Below are positions 1 to 9,040 of a stretch of 20,486 nucleotides of DNA, one piece after another. Under the pieces are notes generated by a model, which had not been told where the DNA came from, did not search any database, and saw only the letters and a program-made list of their open reading frames with translations. The stretch's first letter is position 1, and each line of letters starts with the position of its first letter. The DNA is from Saccoglossus kowalevskii (Eukaryota; Hemichordata; Enteropneusta; Harrimaniidae). The DNA lies in assembly GCF_000003605.2 (NCBI RefSeq), contig NW_003132366.1, positions 9,215 through 29,700 of the forward strand, read 5' to 3'. Position numbers and translations under genes: made by a program.

Positions 1-8
1 TGTTTTGC

Positions 9-27
9 CACGCCCTCTAGCGACGGC
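9..27 (-). promoter_or_regulatory. CTCF-like motif
   Basis: On the minus strand the site reads GTCGCTAGAGGGCGTGG, which contains the core YAGRGGGCR of the CTCF motif conserved across bilaterians. It lies downstream of the NXPE-like gene end. A second similar motif at 3781-3796 lies beyond the 5' end of that gene. This is a motif match by eye only, and binding is inferred. Confidence 0.35.
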
Positions 28-313
28 TTATACGTGTGCCTTCTTCTTTGCTTTTGTTTTTAAATTCCACATTTTCGCGAGAATAGTGAAACGTATACTT
101 ATATACATCGCTTGGCATGGTCTGACACATTATGTTAATGATATACTGTCATTTTCTCAAAAACTCTCTGTTCTTGTATATACTATAGTATTTGCAAACA
201 ATGCATATTCTGCTGTATTGGCGAAAACGTGGGACAAATGAAAACTGTTACAAATCCGTAGCTCAAAATTCGATATCAGTGATGTCCATTTCTCTTCGAT
301 GAATTCAGCCATG

Positions 314-1188
314 TCACTGACATACATAGGATAGTAATAAATTGAGTTCCTGTTTGATGACGCTGTATGGCATGTGTACATTACTCGGAGTGTTCCATGG
401 TGCCAAATACGATAAATTCATGTCCCATACGTCTAAAAATAGTATGAAATCATCATAGAAAATTTCGCGTAATATTCTGTTCATATCGTACAATATCCAG
501 TCACTCGCGAAAATGTGTGAATCTACCGAGCGATGGTCCCGTTGGTGGGAACCCTTCACGATGATCACCGTGTTGCTGCATCGTTCATGTAAACGCAGCA
601 ACGATTCCCGTAGTAACATGAGCCGTTCGATATAGCTGGCTAACGTCCATTGTACGTAGTGGGCCCACGGACTTACTAGGACGATGTAGTTGCATCGCTC
701 TGTTGATAGCTCGTCTATGACGTACGGCTCAAATTTCACGTCCGCACCTGGTTCTTTGACGCGGAACTTAGCCCGGCCAGTGATGGGAAGGCCATGAAAC
801 TGAAACGTGATGTTGACGTTGTGCTCATGCTGCCGCGTGGTGGCGTGGTACATGTTCATAATGTCCTGGTGTACTGTGTATGATCCAGTAATGTTCTGAA
901 GCTCCTGGTGTGGATCGCTAACGCTTCCTTGGTATCCTAAAGCGCCTACAAGCGACAGATATAGTTGGCGAATCGTGGAATCGCCCAGGAAGTAAATTTG
1001 TTTGTTTTGTAAACATCTCTGGACCATCTCTACAGAGTGTTGTTCATTTCTGCAAGTTAACGAGTGCCAAATATCACCTAGCCAATAACCGGATATACGC
1101 ACGGGCACACTGCTGTGGTTACTCGCGATCACACATTTTGGAAGAAGTGTTTCTATTGCCGAAGTGATTGAAGCTGGCGACCCACGAT
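314..1188 (-). CDS. NXPE-like gene, exon 4 (last): PC-esterase domain
   Basis: This terminal exon encodes the PC-esterase half of an NXPE (neurexophilin and PC-esterase domain) protein, a GDSL/SGNH-type fold thought to act on acylated glycans in the secretory pathway. It opens after a strong acceptor (TGTCTTTTTTCAG, phase 1) and ends at TGA 314-316. Visible motifs are SGYWLGDIWHSLTC (about residues 328-341 of the joined protein), the nucleophile block IYFLGDSTIRQ (Ser about 366), HIFASDWILYDMN, and the C-terminal DVWDMNLSY...NVHMPYSVI block with the expected Asp (548 or 551) and His (567). The triad therefore looks intact. The terminal NLLLSYVCQ resembles the vertebrate NXPE end. Family assignment is firm. 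The orthologue is unclear because NXPE genes are expanded in some invertebrates, so no symbol is given. Substrate and activity are inferred. Confidence 0.93.
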
Positions 1189-1301
1189 CTGAAAAAAGAC
1201 ACACCGCGTATATATTATTATTAACAAACGTTTATTTGATGTAGTTTATTAATTGCGAATGTGGCGATATTGTGATAATATAGAAATCTGATAAAATATA
1301 C

Positions 1302-1354
1302 CTGATATGTGAATGACACTCGGCGATCCTTCAATTTGTGTAAATATCGTGTTT
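1302..1354 (-). CDS. NXPE-like gene, exon 3: 53-nt microexon
   Basis: The upstream exon ends in phase 2 and the PC-esterase exon begins in phase 1, so they cannot be joined directly in frame. This 53-nt segment has an acceptor (GGTTGCTTGCAG) and a donor (CAG|GTATAT), enters in phase 2 and leaves in phase 1, and so restores the frame exactly. It encodes a split Lys, NTIFTQIEGSPSVIHIS, then a split Asp, which suits the linker between the neurexophilin-like and esterase domains (residues about 278-296). It is too short to show as an open reading frame. The call rests on splice phase and borders; no transcript was seen. The donor is weaker than those of the neighbouring exons. Confidence 0.75.
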
Positions 1355-1817
1355 CTGCAAGCAACCATAAAATATTCGTGTTATGATTATAATTCATGTG
1401 CTTAGGTTGATCTCTAACGCCAGAGTTCATTTTAAGTCGTAATTTCCTCGCAATTAAAATAACGATTGTTGCATTTATCATTGTGATTCTAAATCGCATG
1501 CATTTTTACGATGTTTCGATTTTTTGAAATGAGCAAATAACAAAAATGTTAATCTTGATCTTCTATTTTCAAATCATTTCCTGTAAGCAACATTAGATCA
1601 AAAATTGAATAATAAATACGTTTTGGTAAAATCTCTTTAAAAAATAAACTAATTGATTAGATCAGGGGATGAAGTCTGAAAGTTTGGCATAAAAGAACCT
1701 CTCTCAAAATGACACATCTCCTACGTCATTTATTATTCTACTAAGTTATAAAAACATCCTGTTAGTACAAACACGTCTGAGAATAACGTAAAAATGCGAC
1801 TGGCTGAGATAACAGAA

Positions 1818-1887
1818 TACAATCGGAATCTGAAGCAGAAAGTTGAGGAGTCTAATTGTATGATGATGAAACGTTGACCTGGTAATT
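1818..1887. repeat. Intronic repeat copy 1 (pairs with 3027-3084)
   Basis: On the plus strand this segment runs TACAATCGGAATCTGAAGC ... GATGAAACGTTGACCTGGTAATT. A closely similar segment lies at 3027-3084 in the same orientation, with a small indel between the two blocks. The two copies sit in different introns of the NXPE-like gene, each shortly after a splice donor in transcript sense. The source (dispersed element or duplicated exon-intron unit) is unknown. Confidence 0.7.
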
Positions 1888-1918
1888 CCGGGCACCATGG
1901 CAACAAACGTATACTTAC

Positions 1919-2682
1919 TTATCGAACAGTTCACGTCGGTTTCCCAGTAACTCATTAGTTCTTGCGGCAATATTGTCAGACTGCATGTAGGTGAGATCAC
2001 TGCACGATAACTGTTTTGGTTTGACACACTTCACGACTGTCTCCCCCAATACTGTTGGGTGCCTGTATTCACAGCATGTGTCCTTACTGGAGCTCACGTT
2101 GCGTACAACAACACATTGAGTCGTCTCACCCCCGATTTTCCCCTCTCGAAAATACCCATTCCATGTCACCCGTCGCTCGCTATGTCTGTAGACGGTGTCC
2201 AGCCATTGTACCGCTTCTCCACTGTATACCCTCGTTATGTTTATGTTCATATAACCATGGTTACCGGCGTAGAAATACACACTATATGATCCGTTACTGT
2301 AATCCACAAGTCGACCGGCAGTGCGAAAGTGCCGATCAGGACTTGACATGGTGGCATACCAGAAGTCGCCACCAGTAGTAGCAACACGCCCTCTCGACTT
2401 CGCCCTATTCAAGTTGATCATGAAACTGACTATGTCGCCGTAGTGAATTTGCCCCACTTCGCCAACCAGTGAAAACGCATTGGATATCCCCACTAACATC
2501 GGTTTCGAGATTGTCTCCGGTGGTTTAAAGTCTCGTGTGAAGGTGGAATTTCTGTCCCCGAGTTCTAGCACATTGTATATCTTTCTGGCTGATGGTTCTG
2601 CCGTGTACCACTGAAGTTGCTGGCCCTCTATCGGCGGAGAATTTATCCATTCTGCCATATACTTCACCAAGGCATATCTCAT
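1919..2682 (-). CDS. NXPE-like gene, exon 2: neurexophilin-like domain
   Basis: This exon encodes the neurexophilin-like domain of the NXPE protein (residues about 24-277). The acceptor is ACGTTTTTCAG and the first codon is ATG in phase 0. The donor is a near-consensus GTAAGTATACG and the exon leaves in phase 2. Recognisable family stretches are the entry AEWINSPPIEGQQLQWYTAE, an immunoglobulin-like core with GDIVSFMINLNRAKSRGR, GGDFWYATM, VDYSNGSYSVYFYA, ITRVYSGEAVQWLD, then the cysteine-rich tail with C-C-E-Y and KQLSCSDLTYMQSDNI. NGS, NIT and NVS sequons suit a secreted or luminal domain. The frame also runs open upstream of the acceptor, but that part is intron-like and AT-rich, so the splice acceptor is preferred as the start. 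Confidence 0.9.
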
Positions 2683-3026
2683 CTGAAAAACGTTTATAAA
2701 TAAATTATTATTTATAGGAGAAAGCAAAATAATTTTGAAAACAATGAAGGGATTCGGTAAAAAAGAGTTGTACTCCATGTTACTTCCAAACCATTCAACT
2801 TAATGAATTGGCACATTTCGTTCTGGCATATGACAAAAACTATGTCTGTTTAGATCTCATTTACGATCTGTCTCATTTGCGAAGTGTCTGTGTGACACAC
2901 TTTATCTAAAATACGTCGATGATGGTATCGCAATTTTGGCGGGAAATGTGTGTAACCGTAAATATATGTTAACGTCATTTGCTGTCGGTCGACAACATTG
3001 GACAGGGAAGCTTGAAGTTGTACGTG

Positions 3027-3084
3027 TACAATCGAAATCTGAAGCGGAAGTATGTATGATTGATGAAACGTTGACCTGTTAATT
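3027..3084. repeat. Intronic repeat copy 2 (pairs with 1818-1887)
   Basis: This segment reads TACAATCGAAATCTGAAGC ... GATGAAACGTTGACCTGTTAATT on the plus strand and matches 1818-1887 apart from scattered substitutions and an indel. It lies in the first intron of the NXPE-like gene, while its partner lies in the second. No terminal repeats or target duplications were seen. Confidence 0.7.
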
Positions 3085-3167
3085 ATTATTCGGATATCAT
3101 TTACGAGTAGGCTCAGGGGCCATGATATAAACGTTGGTATTAACAGGTTACCTAGGGAGTTACTTAC

Positions 3168-3236
3168 CCATACAATAGAGAATACAACACACACTACACA
3201 TATCGGAATGCAGTGCCGAAGTCTATGTAAATCCAT
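3168..3236 (-). CDS. NXPE-like gene, exon 1: N-terminal signal or membrane segment
   Basis: This short exon starts at ATG 3236-3234 in a favourable context (A at -3, G at +4). It encodes 23 residues, MDLHRLRHC followed by a hydrophobic run (IPICVVCVVFSIVW). That is a short basic N-terminus plus a signal peptide or type II membrane anchor, as NXPE proteins carry. It ends at TGG|GTAAGT in phase 0, matching the phase-0 entry of exon 2. Upstream, CTTTGCAG at 3253-3246 could be an acceptor joining a 5' UTR exon, so transcription may start beyond 3250. Joined with the other exons the protein is about 586 residues, close to the roughly 550 of vertebrate NXPE proteins. A missing phase-0 exon in the 485-nt intron cannot be excluded. 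Confidence 0.72.
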
Positions 3237-3269
3237 CCTCTCACACTGCAAAGCATCCTGGGAATTATA

Positions 3270-3553
3270 AAATTAAAATATTTAAACTTGGCGTAAAGGT
3301 ACGTCCTTTAAGTTGATCGACGTATACAGTACTACAGACTGGGGCTGTGTACATGTGACATCTAAAAAATAATGGAAGTTGCAATGTGCAGAACGATGTA
3401 CCATTGTCTGTTCCCAGATGGGTCCACGGAGTCGGTCTGTGGTAACCATATCGCCTCTTGAAATACCCATCCTCCTGAAATGATTCCGCACACCATACCT
3501 ATTCGCACGTCTGTATGTCCTGAGATACAAATGACTTCAAGTCCGCTACCCAT
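3270..3553 (-). other. Unassigned block, open in more than one minus frame
   Basis: Upstream of the NXPE-like first exon, two overlapping minus-strand frames are open (82 and 63 residues) and a third is open for over 60 codons after a stop. One frame carries DGYFKRRYGY and DNGTSFCTLQL, faintly like the GYFREGK region of the NXPE neurexophilin domain. I do not recognise a family with confidence. It could be a decayed paralogous exon, a 5' UTR exon or chance. Confidence 0.2.
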
Positions 3554-3780
3554 AGGTTCATTTACATATCAATATCATTAACCCACTAATTACGACAATA
3601 TCTTTAATTAATAATTATGTACTATATTAAGTTTATTTAACTGAAATACTGACCTTTTGTCCAATTGTACATGCAAACCTTCGTGCAATCTACCATGTTG
3701 TTTCCCGAATTGTTAATTATTAACGATGAGTTTGGTCTGTGTGGTTAATATTTAATACTACATGTAGTATAATTATGAAT

Positions 3781-3796
3781 GGCGCCCTCTGTCGGT
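3781..3796 (-). promoter_or_regulatory. CTCF-like motif between divergent genes
   Basis: The minus strand reads CCGACAGAGGGCGCC, a good match by eye to the conserved bilaterian CTCF core (ACAGAGGGCGC). It lies between the 5' end of the NXPE-like gene (minus) and the GPCR exons (plus), a typical place for an insulator. Binding is inferred from the motif alone. Confidence 0.4.
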
Positions 3797-3799
3797 AGC

Positions 3800-4390
3800 T
3801 ACGTATCTTTAGCGGGAATTCGTTGTTGTTTTTTCCAAAAAAGTGTTTGAGAATTGCGCACACACGGCTTCAGGAAACGTGTGTTATACTAGTATTCCCG
3901 CGGTTGGTTGTCTTCCTGAAATATGAGTAGGGTCAACCTCGCCGTAGCGTTGATGTCAGTCCAGAAAACTTAATACGGTCGATTAGTACTACCGGTAGCT
4001 TGTTTTTTTTTCTTTAGTATTTTTTTTCTGCCAAGTGCTATTTATTCTATAAAAAACATAAAGGACATAAAAGATACGAACACACACCCATATATGTATG
4101 GGGGGTAGCATCCAAGCGCATTTCTACTTATAATTATTCGTTTTATTCTTTGTTTAATTACTACAATAAATTATCCTGATCTACCAGGAAGTAACATACG
4201 ATACAGTTCTGAAAGTCTTCAAAACCTTTTTTTTTTAATTTTTCTAATCAGATATTTTCATAATTTTATTTACTGAACAATGATGTACTACATTATTGTT
4301 GGTAAATTATGATGAGGCACACATGTGGAGACACATCGTCATGATGACGTCATTATTAAAATTAACTGTCCTTTAACTTGAATATTGCAG
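3800..4390. other. AT-rich non-coding stretch upstream of the GPCR exons
   Basis: This stretch holds poly-T runs, a TACTAGTA palindrome at 3887-3894 and a perfect CRE octamer TGACGTCA at 4345-4352. No open frame resembling GPCR TM1-TM5 was found on the plus strand. The end, CTTTAACTTGAATATTGCAG, is the acceptor of the following exon. Confidence 0.5.
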
Positions 4391-4536
4391 ACGTCAAGCC
4401 AGGGCCATTGCCTTTAGTACTGGGACACAGGTAGTTAGAAACACTGCCGTGATTGCCGAAGGACATCGAAAGAAAACCGGAAGGAATGTTGTTAAAATAC
4501 AGACCAAGGCCGTTATGACGGTCTTCATTGTGACAG
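4391..4536 (+). CDS. Class A GPCR, penultimate exon: intracellular loop 3 and start of TM6
   Basis: This exon was found by joining frames. The acceptor TTGAATATTGCAG opens a phase-2 exon and the donor ACAG|GTAAGT closes it in phase 1. It encodes a basic loop starting RQARAIAFSTG, then EGHRKKTGRN, then KIQTKAVMTVFIVTG, which is the cytoplasmic end of TM6. Joined through the split Gly it runs straight into VFMLSWGPYA of the next exon, giving an uninterrupted TM6. The RQAR start resembles the TM5/loop-3 junction of aminergic and orphan class A receptors. No transcript evidence is available, but agreement of phase, motif and splice sites makes the exon convincing. Confidence 0.85.
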
Positions 4537-4566
4537 GTAAGTGTGGAGTAACGAAATAACCAGCAA

Positions 4567-4743
4567 TTAAGAGTTAAAGCGGGGGAGTCGTCACCTGCGC
4601 ATGCGTCAGATGGCCATAGCGTGTCATTGGTCACAAAGCGTCTACCCATGAGCCTCTGCGTTTTTAGCGTGTGTTGGTATCGTTGCTTGGGGCTCAATTT
4701 CCCCGCGTGCGCAGGTGACAGCCCTCCCGCTTTGTTAAGAGCT
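4567..4743. mobile_element. MITE-like inverted-repeat element with 9-bp target duplication
   Basis: Left arm 4576-4605 (AAAGCGGGGGAGTCGTCACC...) and right arm 4704-4733 are about 30-bp terminal inverted repeats with only a few mismatches; both contain GTCACCTGCGCA or its complement. Immediately outside lie TTAAGAGTT (4567-4575) and TTAAGAGCT (4735-4743), an 8-of-9 match that looks like a target-site duplication. The interior is about 98 bp and non-coding. An 8-9-bp duplication fits hAT-like or Mutator-like families. It sits inside the GPCR intron and leaves both splice sites intact. Confidence 0.75.
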
Positions 4744-4886
4744 AAGCGTAGGTGGACAGAAAGCAACTGAGAATTCGATAATACTTGTCATGATAATCCT
4801 ATTACGATTGGTCTTACTCATTCTAAAAAGTAACACTATCACTTCTTTTCTTTTCTTTTTTTTCCCCGCAAAATTGTTTCCAATAG

Positions 4887-5131
4887 GTGTGTTTATGTTG
4901 TCATGGGGGCCGTACGCTATTGCCCATATGTGGTCTGTAACTGCAAATCGCGACATGCCGGCTTACGTCGAATTGATCGTCTCTTGGATGACTTGCCTGA
5001 ATGCTGCAATGAATCCATACATCTACGGGCTCCGGACGAAGAGCTTTCGAAGGGCGTTTTATAGAGTCATCGGAAGACATTGTGAGTGCGTCACAACTCG
5101 GAACTCAGAGGTCATAGATCTCACGTTATGA
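4887..5131 (+). CDS. Class A GPCR, last exon: TM6, TM7 and C-terminal tail
   Basis: The acceptor TTGTTTCCAATAG opens the exon in phase 1 and it ends at TGA 5129-5131. It encodes the rest of TM6 with the toggle-switch Trp (VFMLSWGPYAIAHMW), extracellular loop 3, TM7 with the NPxxY motif (CLNAAMNPYIYG), helix 8 (RTKSFRRAFYRVIG) and a short tail with a CEC pair that could be palmitoylated. TM7 has no Lys before NPxxY, so it is not an opsin. The WGPY motif recalls orphan receptors such as GPR161 or GPR101, but the ligand class cannot be told from this part. Only this exon and the one before are visible; the upstream two thirds of the receptor is absent from adjacent plus-strand DNA. Confidence 0.93.
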
Positions 5132-5385
5132 ATTCCGTTCAATGACCAAAGATATGTGGCACACGGAGAAGTATGCCAGTGTGTTATTTGTATTCTGCAA
5201 TGGAAGGCTGTAACTGAACTTATCGATGTTATGTGAACGATTACCAATGTCTGTAGACCTATATATGTATTTGAACCAAAACACAAGTATTGGGGAATAT
5301 CATTAATCCCCGAGTCAATTGAAGTCTCTAATGGGAGATTATCTGGGTATTTTAACTGTATTCAAATCGATTTTTTTTAAATAAA
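5132..5385 (+). other. 3' UTR of the GPCR gene with AATAAA
   Basis: The stretch after the GPCR stop has no open frame of note and ends at a canonical AATAAA (5380-5385). A second AATAAA lies at 5581-5586. The first is the likelier polyadenylation signal, about 250 nt after the stop. Confidence 0.55.
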
Positions 5386-5589
5386 TACTCTCCTAACAAA
5401 AGTAGAAGTAGAATATTGCGTCAAGATATGACATGTTTTGGGCAACAAGTGAACATGAAAATCGAATGATTTTCCACGACCAATATTAGTCTTGGCAACG
5501 GGCACCTCACATGACCAGTGTAGTTGTCGCACGTCTGATTTCGCAAATGCGACCAAAACTTTCTCGAGTACATGAAACTAAATAAAGAG

Positions 5590-7900
5590 CGCCATCATCC
5601 TACGCTATCGCAGGCTTCTATTGTTTTTGTTGTTTTTCCGGTGTTGTGAGCGGTTTCAAGTTCACGCAGTGGTGTTCGCGTTAGCGCACATCAGATGTAA
5701 CGTGAAATAAGAAATATGCTGTTTTAACTAATGTTCAGTTATTTTTGTCAGAAAATAAGAATTGTATAACCCCGAAACTCTGGCAAAGATTATCGTCAAA
5801 ATGTATCGGAAACACCACGTGCACTAATATCCATGAAACACCAGCCATTATAGATTTGCTAAGTGCAGATGGATTTAAAATACTCAAAATCTGAATCGTT
5901 ATTTGCATTATTATTTTTTTTTCAGATTTATGTAAGATCGGATTTAAATTGTGATTTTCTATTCTCGTCTATGTACAGCTAACAGCTCTCCAGTGCGACC
6001 AATGCATCGATGAGCAGAGACGCTGCTCGTTTAAAAATCATCGACGTCGTTTCACATTTCTGCTGAACGTGTCATCGCGGTACCTGTTGCGACGCCCAGA
6101 GCAATCTGAATCGCGCGTTTGCATTTTTCACGAAAAAAAAAAAACACGATTCGGCTACTTTGTAGTATTTAAGTTATATTCCTTTTACATCCTCACGTGT
6201 TTAACGTTCAACACCGATCGTTGTTTATTTGTGTTGCCAGTGGTCTCCAGCGTAGCTACACTGTAGATCCACATAATATTTTCTCTCCCAGAAGAGATTT
6301 TATGACACATCCTAAAATGAAGACATCTGTGTACGTCAACACTTTTCAAATCAGCTGGGAAATGCAAAGCTTCTGTGAGGTAGTGTACATTCCCGTTCTC
6401 TATGTGAATTCGTTGCCACCCCAGACCCCGGCATACTCTGCAGCGTTTCTCACGAATTTATTCCTTTTTTGTTCGTTCGCGCATAATCCGGCATCCATTG
6501 TTTTAGTGCTCCCGCCGACATCTTGCAAGCCAAGCCCTGCTTTACTAAATGCAATTTAAGTCTGTATTTTATGTTTTTCTCAGCCATGAAAACAAAGATT
6601 TCCAAAATCGCGTGGTGCTGCAATGTATGGATGCGAATGAACAATGTTCTCAAATAAATTTTCAAAACTTGCCCCGGATGTGAAAAGTTCTATGCACCAG
6701 TTAACACAACATACGCATATGATCCCCTAAATTGTATATCTTTCAGTCACGTGTGATAATGGTATAATATCAACAACGTAATGCTCAAATAAAGCTAAAT
6801 TTTAGTTGGCGGTGCACTCTCACCATACGCCTACTTAAATTTGATCATATGATAATGAGGAGTCTGTTGTGGTCTGCCAAGAGCAAGTTTAATGTTTTAA
6901 ATAAGCCTGGCACAATGCTTTCAATACAAAATAACAACAGCGTCTGTTTCAGATTTATTTATAAATTGTATCGAAAAAGAGGAATTAAGTACACCACAAA
7001 GTATGACGCTAGAACCACCATAATCCACGATGCAATCTCGAGGAAGATCACGCGGGAATATGCAAATTCACAGCGTGTGTCTATGTGTGTTTCCATATTA
7101 AATTTGAATAAATACAGTAGTAAGGGGTCAAATAAACAACAATTATAACTGACACTATACTGACACAATTATAACTGACACGTAACTGCCAATTTACTTG
7201 TCATGTGACAACATAGTATGAATAGAAATTGATGAGAAAATACCTATTAGGTGACGGTATAATGTCATGGTTGAATGTAGTATGAATTATTGATGCAAAT
7301 GTCCAGGATGTTTACAGTAGCCAGTCTGATGTGTTCAAAAATTACCCGTATGTTAGCTGGGGGATTGGCAAGGGACCTACGGTGATACCAACTAAGAAAA
7401 TAAACGGAACTAAACAAAAAGGTTCAATTCTCAAATGACCGATTTTGTTTCCATGTTTGCACTAATTTGTTTAATTCGAGAACTATCATGAAGCGACTTT
7501 TTAAATTTGAGGTCGTTCTCGAAATGATCGACATGTTGTTTGAGTATTAGTATGTTTTAGTCTCGTACTTCAGCCACAAATGACAGGAGTGACGACAGTT
7601 GTTTGGTGCGTTGTGCAAATTTCTGTAGATATTTCATGGAGAACATGGATTTGCATTGTCCACATATTCGGGCGGCTCCATAACATCATACACTGTTTTC
7701 TGGCTCGGTTTTATTTCACGAGTCTGCGTGCACTGTCGTTTATATACTCAGACCTCTGCACCAACTTATGAATCGCCGTGGCGTCGTTCGTCGTTCAACT
7801 GATATGGCCAACTCCGACGGCCAAAGCGTCTTTCTTCGCCCCAGTAAAATGTTGAACTCTTAAAGTTGTTTGGCCCGGCCGACAAATCAGTGTTAAACTT
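5590..7900. other. Intergenic stretch between convergent GPCR and Wnt genes
   Basis: No gene is supported here. The longest open frame (6197-6559, plus, 120 codons) matches no family I know, has no splice or promoter context and is probably chance. A 15-bp direct repeat, AATTATAACTGACAC, occurs at 7141-7155 and 7167-7181. Poly-A and poly-T runs are common. Confidence 0.5.
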
Positions 7901-7917
7901 GATAAACGATGAATGTT

Positions 7918-7923
7918 TTTTAT
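7918..7923 (-). terminator. Polyadenylation signal AATAAA for the Wnt gene
   Basis: On the minus strand this is the first AATAAA after the Wnt stop codon, about 350 nt downstream. Another lies at 7710-7715. No transcript end was seen; the assignment is by position. Confidence 0.5.
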
Positions 7924-8270
7924 TGTCATCGCCACTAATTGATTTAGAGTATTATCAACTTACAAATTCGACCCGGACCGATCTCTATATAAACATCAGT
8001 ATATCTTTTTTTTCTTTTTGAGCTTCTAAATTTGACATTTTTAGATAGACACAGTGATAGAGTTCACATTGCAAGTTCAGTTATCACTCCCACAAGCCAT
8101 TTCGAACTCCAAGTACAAAGTTCTGTCTATTTTGTTTCACAATTCGATATGATAACCCAGGTATGAAAGTATTTTATGGTCAGGAAATCACAATTTACCG
8201 CACTTTCATCTAAAAACGAAGTGTTTTTGTGAAAATAATTCGGTGTACCGAGAGTGGGAGCATGTTGTAT

Positions 8271-8732
8271 TCAATTACAAATATGGAGTTCTTCGTCACG
8301 AATGCACGATTCACACGTGACTACGCAACACCAATGAAATCGACAGTTACAACTTTCTTCCACTCGCCTCTCCATAATTTGATAGCCTCGTCCGCAGCAC
8401 ATAAGAGCACAACTGTCACTGTTTCGACTTGTTTTATTACAGAATCGTCCGTGCGTTCCGTGTGAAAAGTACTTTTTATTCGGTTCGCACCAATCAGGCG
8501 AAGTATCCAGGTAAACTAGTTCCGTTACTGGAAGGCGCGCGCCCGTCTTGCTGTGAGGGCGTAATCGTTTTCTCTTTTTTGCGTATTTGACCCTAATCGC
8601 CTGGAAATACTTGTCCATGAGGATGTCTCCAATATCACGCATTTTGCGCATAGTCCTCCAGCATATCTTCGAAGTACATGATCCAGAGACTCCGTGACAT
8701 TTACATTTTGTGTACATCTCATGTTTGATCAC
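8271..8732 (-). CDS. Wnt16: Wnt gene, last exon: lipid-site and C-terminal cysteine-rich domain
   Basis: This exon encodes the last 153 residues of a secreted Wnt ligand. The acceptor TCTCTTTTTTCTAG opens it in phase 0 and it ends HICN then TGA at 8271-8273. The hallmark CKCHGVSGSC is present, its first Ser being the residue that Porcupine acylates for Frizzled binding. It is followed by ICWRTM, a basic stretch (KYAKKRKRLRP), ELVYLDTSPDWC, GRFCNKTS, CALMCCGRGY and CNCRFHWCC. The cysteine pattern of the C-terminal domain looks complete. The short basic linker before LVYLDTSP and the CWRTM motif resemble Wnt16, which is my best subfamily guess. Wnt4, Wnt7 or WntA would be the alternatives. Family membership is certain; the subfamily is about 0.6. 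Confidence 0.96.
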   Translation of the reverse strand: MIKHEMYTKCKCHGVSGSCTSKICWRTMRKMRDIGDILMDKYFQAIRVKYAKKRKRLRPHSKTGARLPVTELVYLDTSPDWCEPNKKYFSHGTHGRFCNKTSRNSDSCALMCCGRGYQIMERRVEESCNCRFHWCCVVTCESCIRDEELHICN

Positions 8733-9040
8733 CTAGAAAAAAGAGAAATGTAAGAAGGTTATATAGGGAGTTACTAGTGGGACGTCGATTATCGCTTCTG
8801 TTTCTAATATATATACTTTTATTTATATTTGGTATACTAGTACCCACTTGGTATGGGAAAACTGATGGTAGTGATGGATGAAAGCCCACATTCGTTCTGA
8901 GGAGCTATTGGTAATAATCAAATTCAGCTCAATTTAGTTGTTAAAATTTTTGATAATTTTGATTTTCGGTCAAAAATTTGAAATTGTTTTTACGTCGTCA
9001 GTAAGTGTCTGTCACGACCCAACAACTGTATTGAAAGTGT

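Noticed and set aside
1905-1932. Donor CGAC|GTGAAC in exon 2, which would join directly in frame to the esterase exon
   Set aside because: It is much weaker than GTAAGTATACG a few bases downstream, and the 53-nt microexon explains the phase without it. Kept only as an alternative.
2055-2378. Plus-strand open frames of 107 and 76 codons
   Set aside because: They lie antisense to the well-supported NXPE neurexophilin exon and match no family; they are shadows.
4887-5131. Opsin identity for the GPCR
   Set aside because: TM7 lacks the retinal-binding Lys ahead of the NPxxY motif.
6197-6559. 120-codon plus-strand frame in the intergenic stretch
   Set aside because: No recognisable domain, no splice sites or promoter that I can tie to it, and a competing frame on the other strand; treated as chance.
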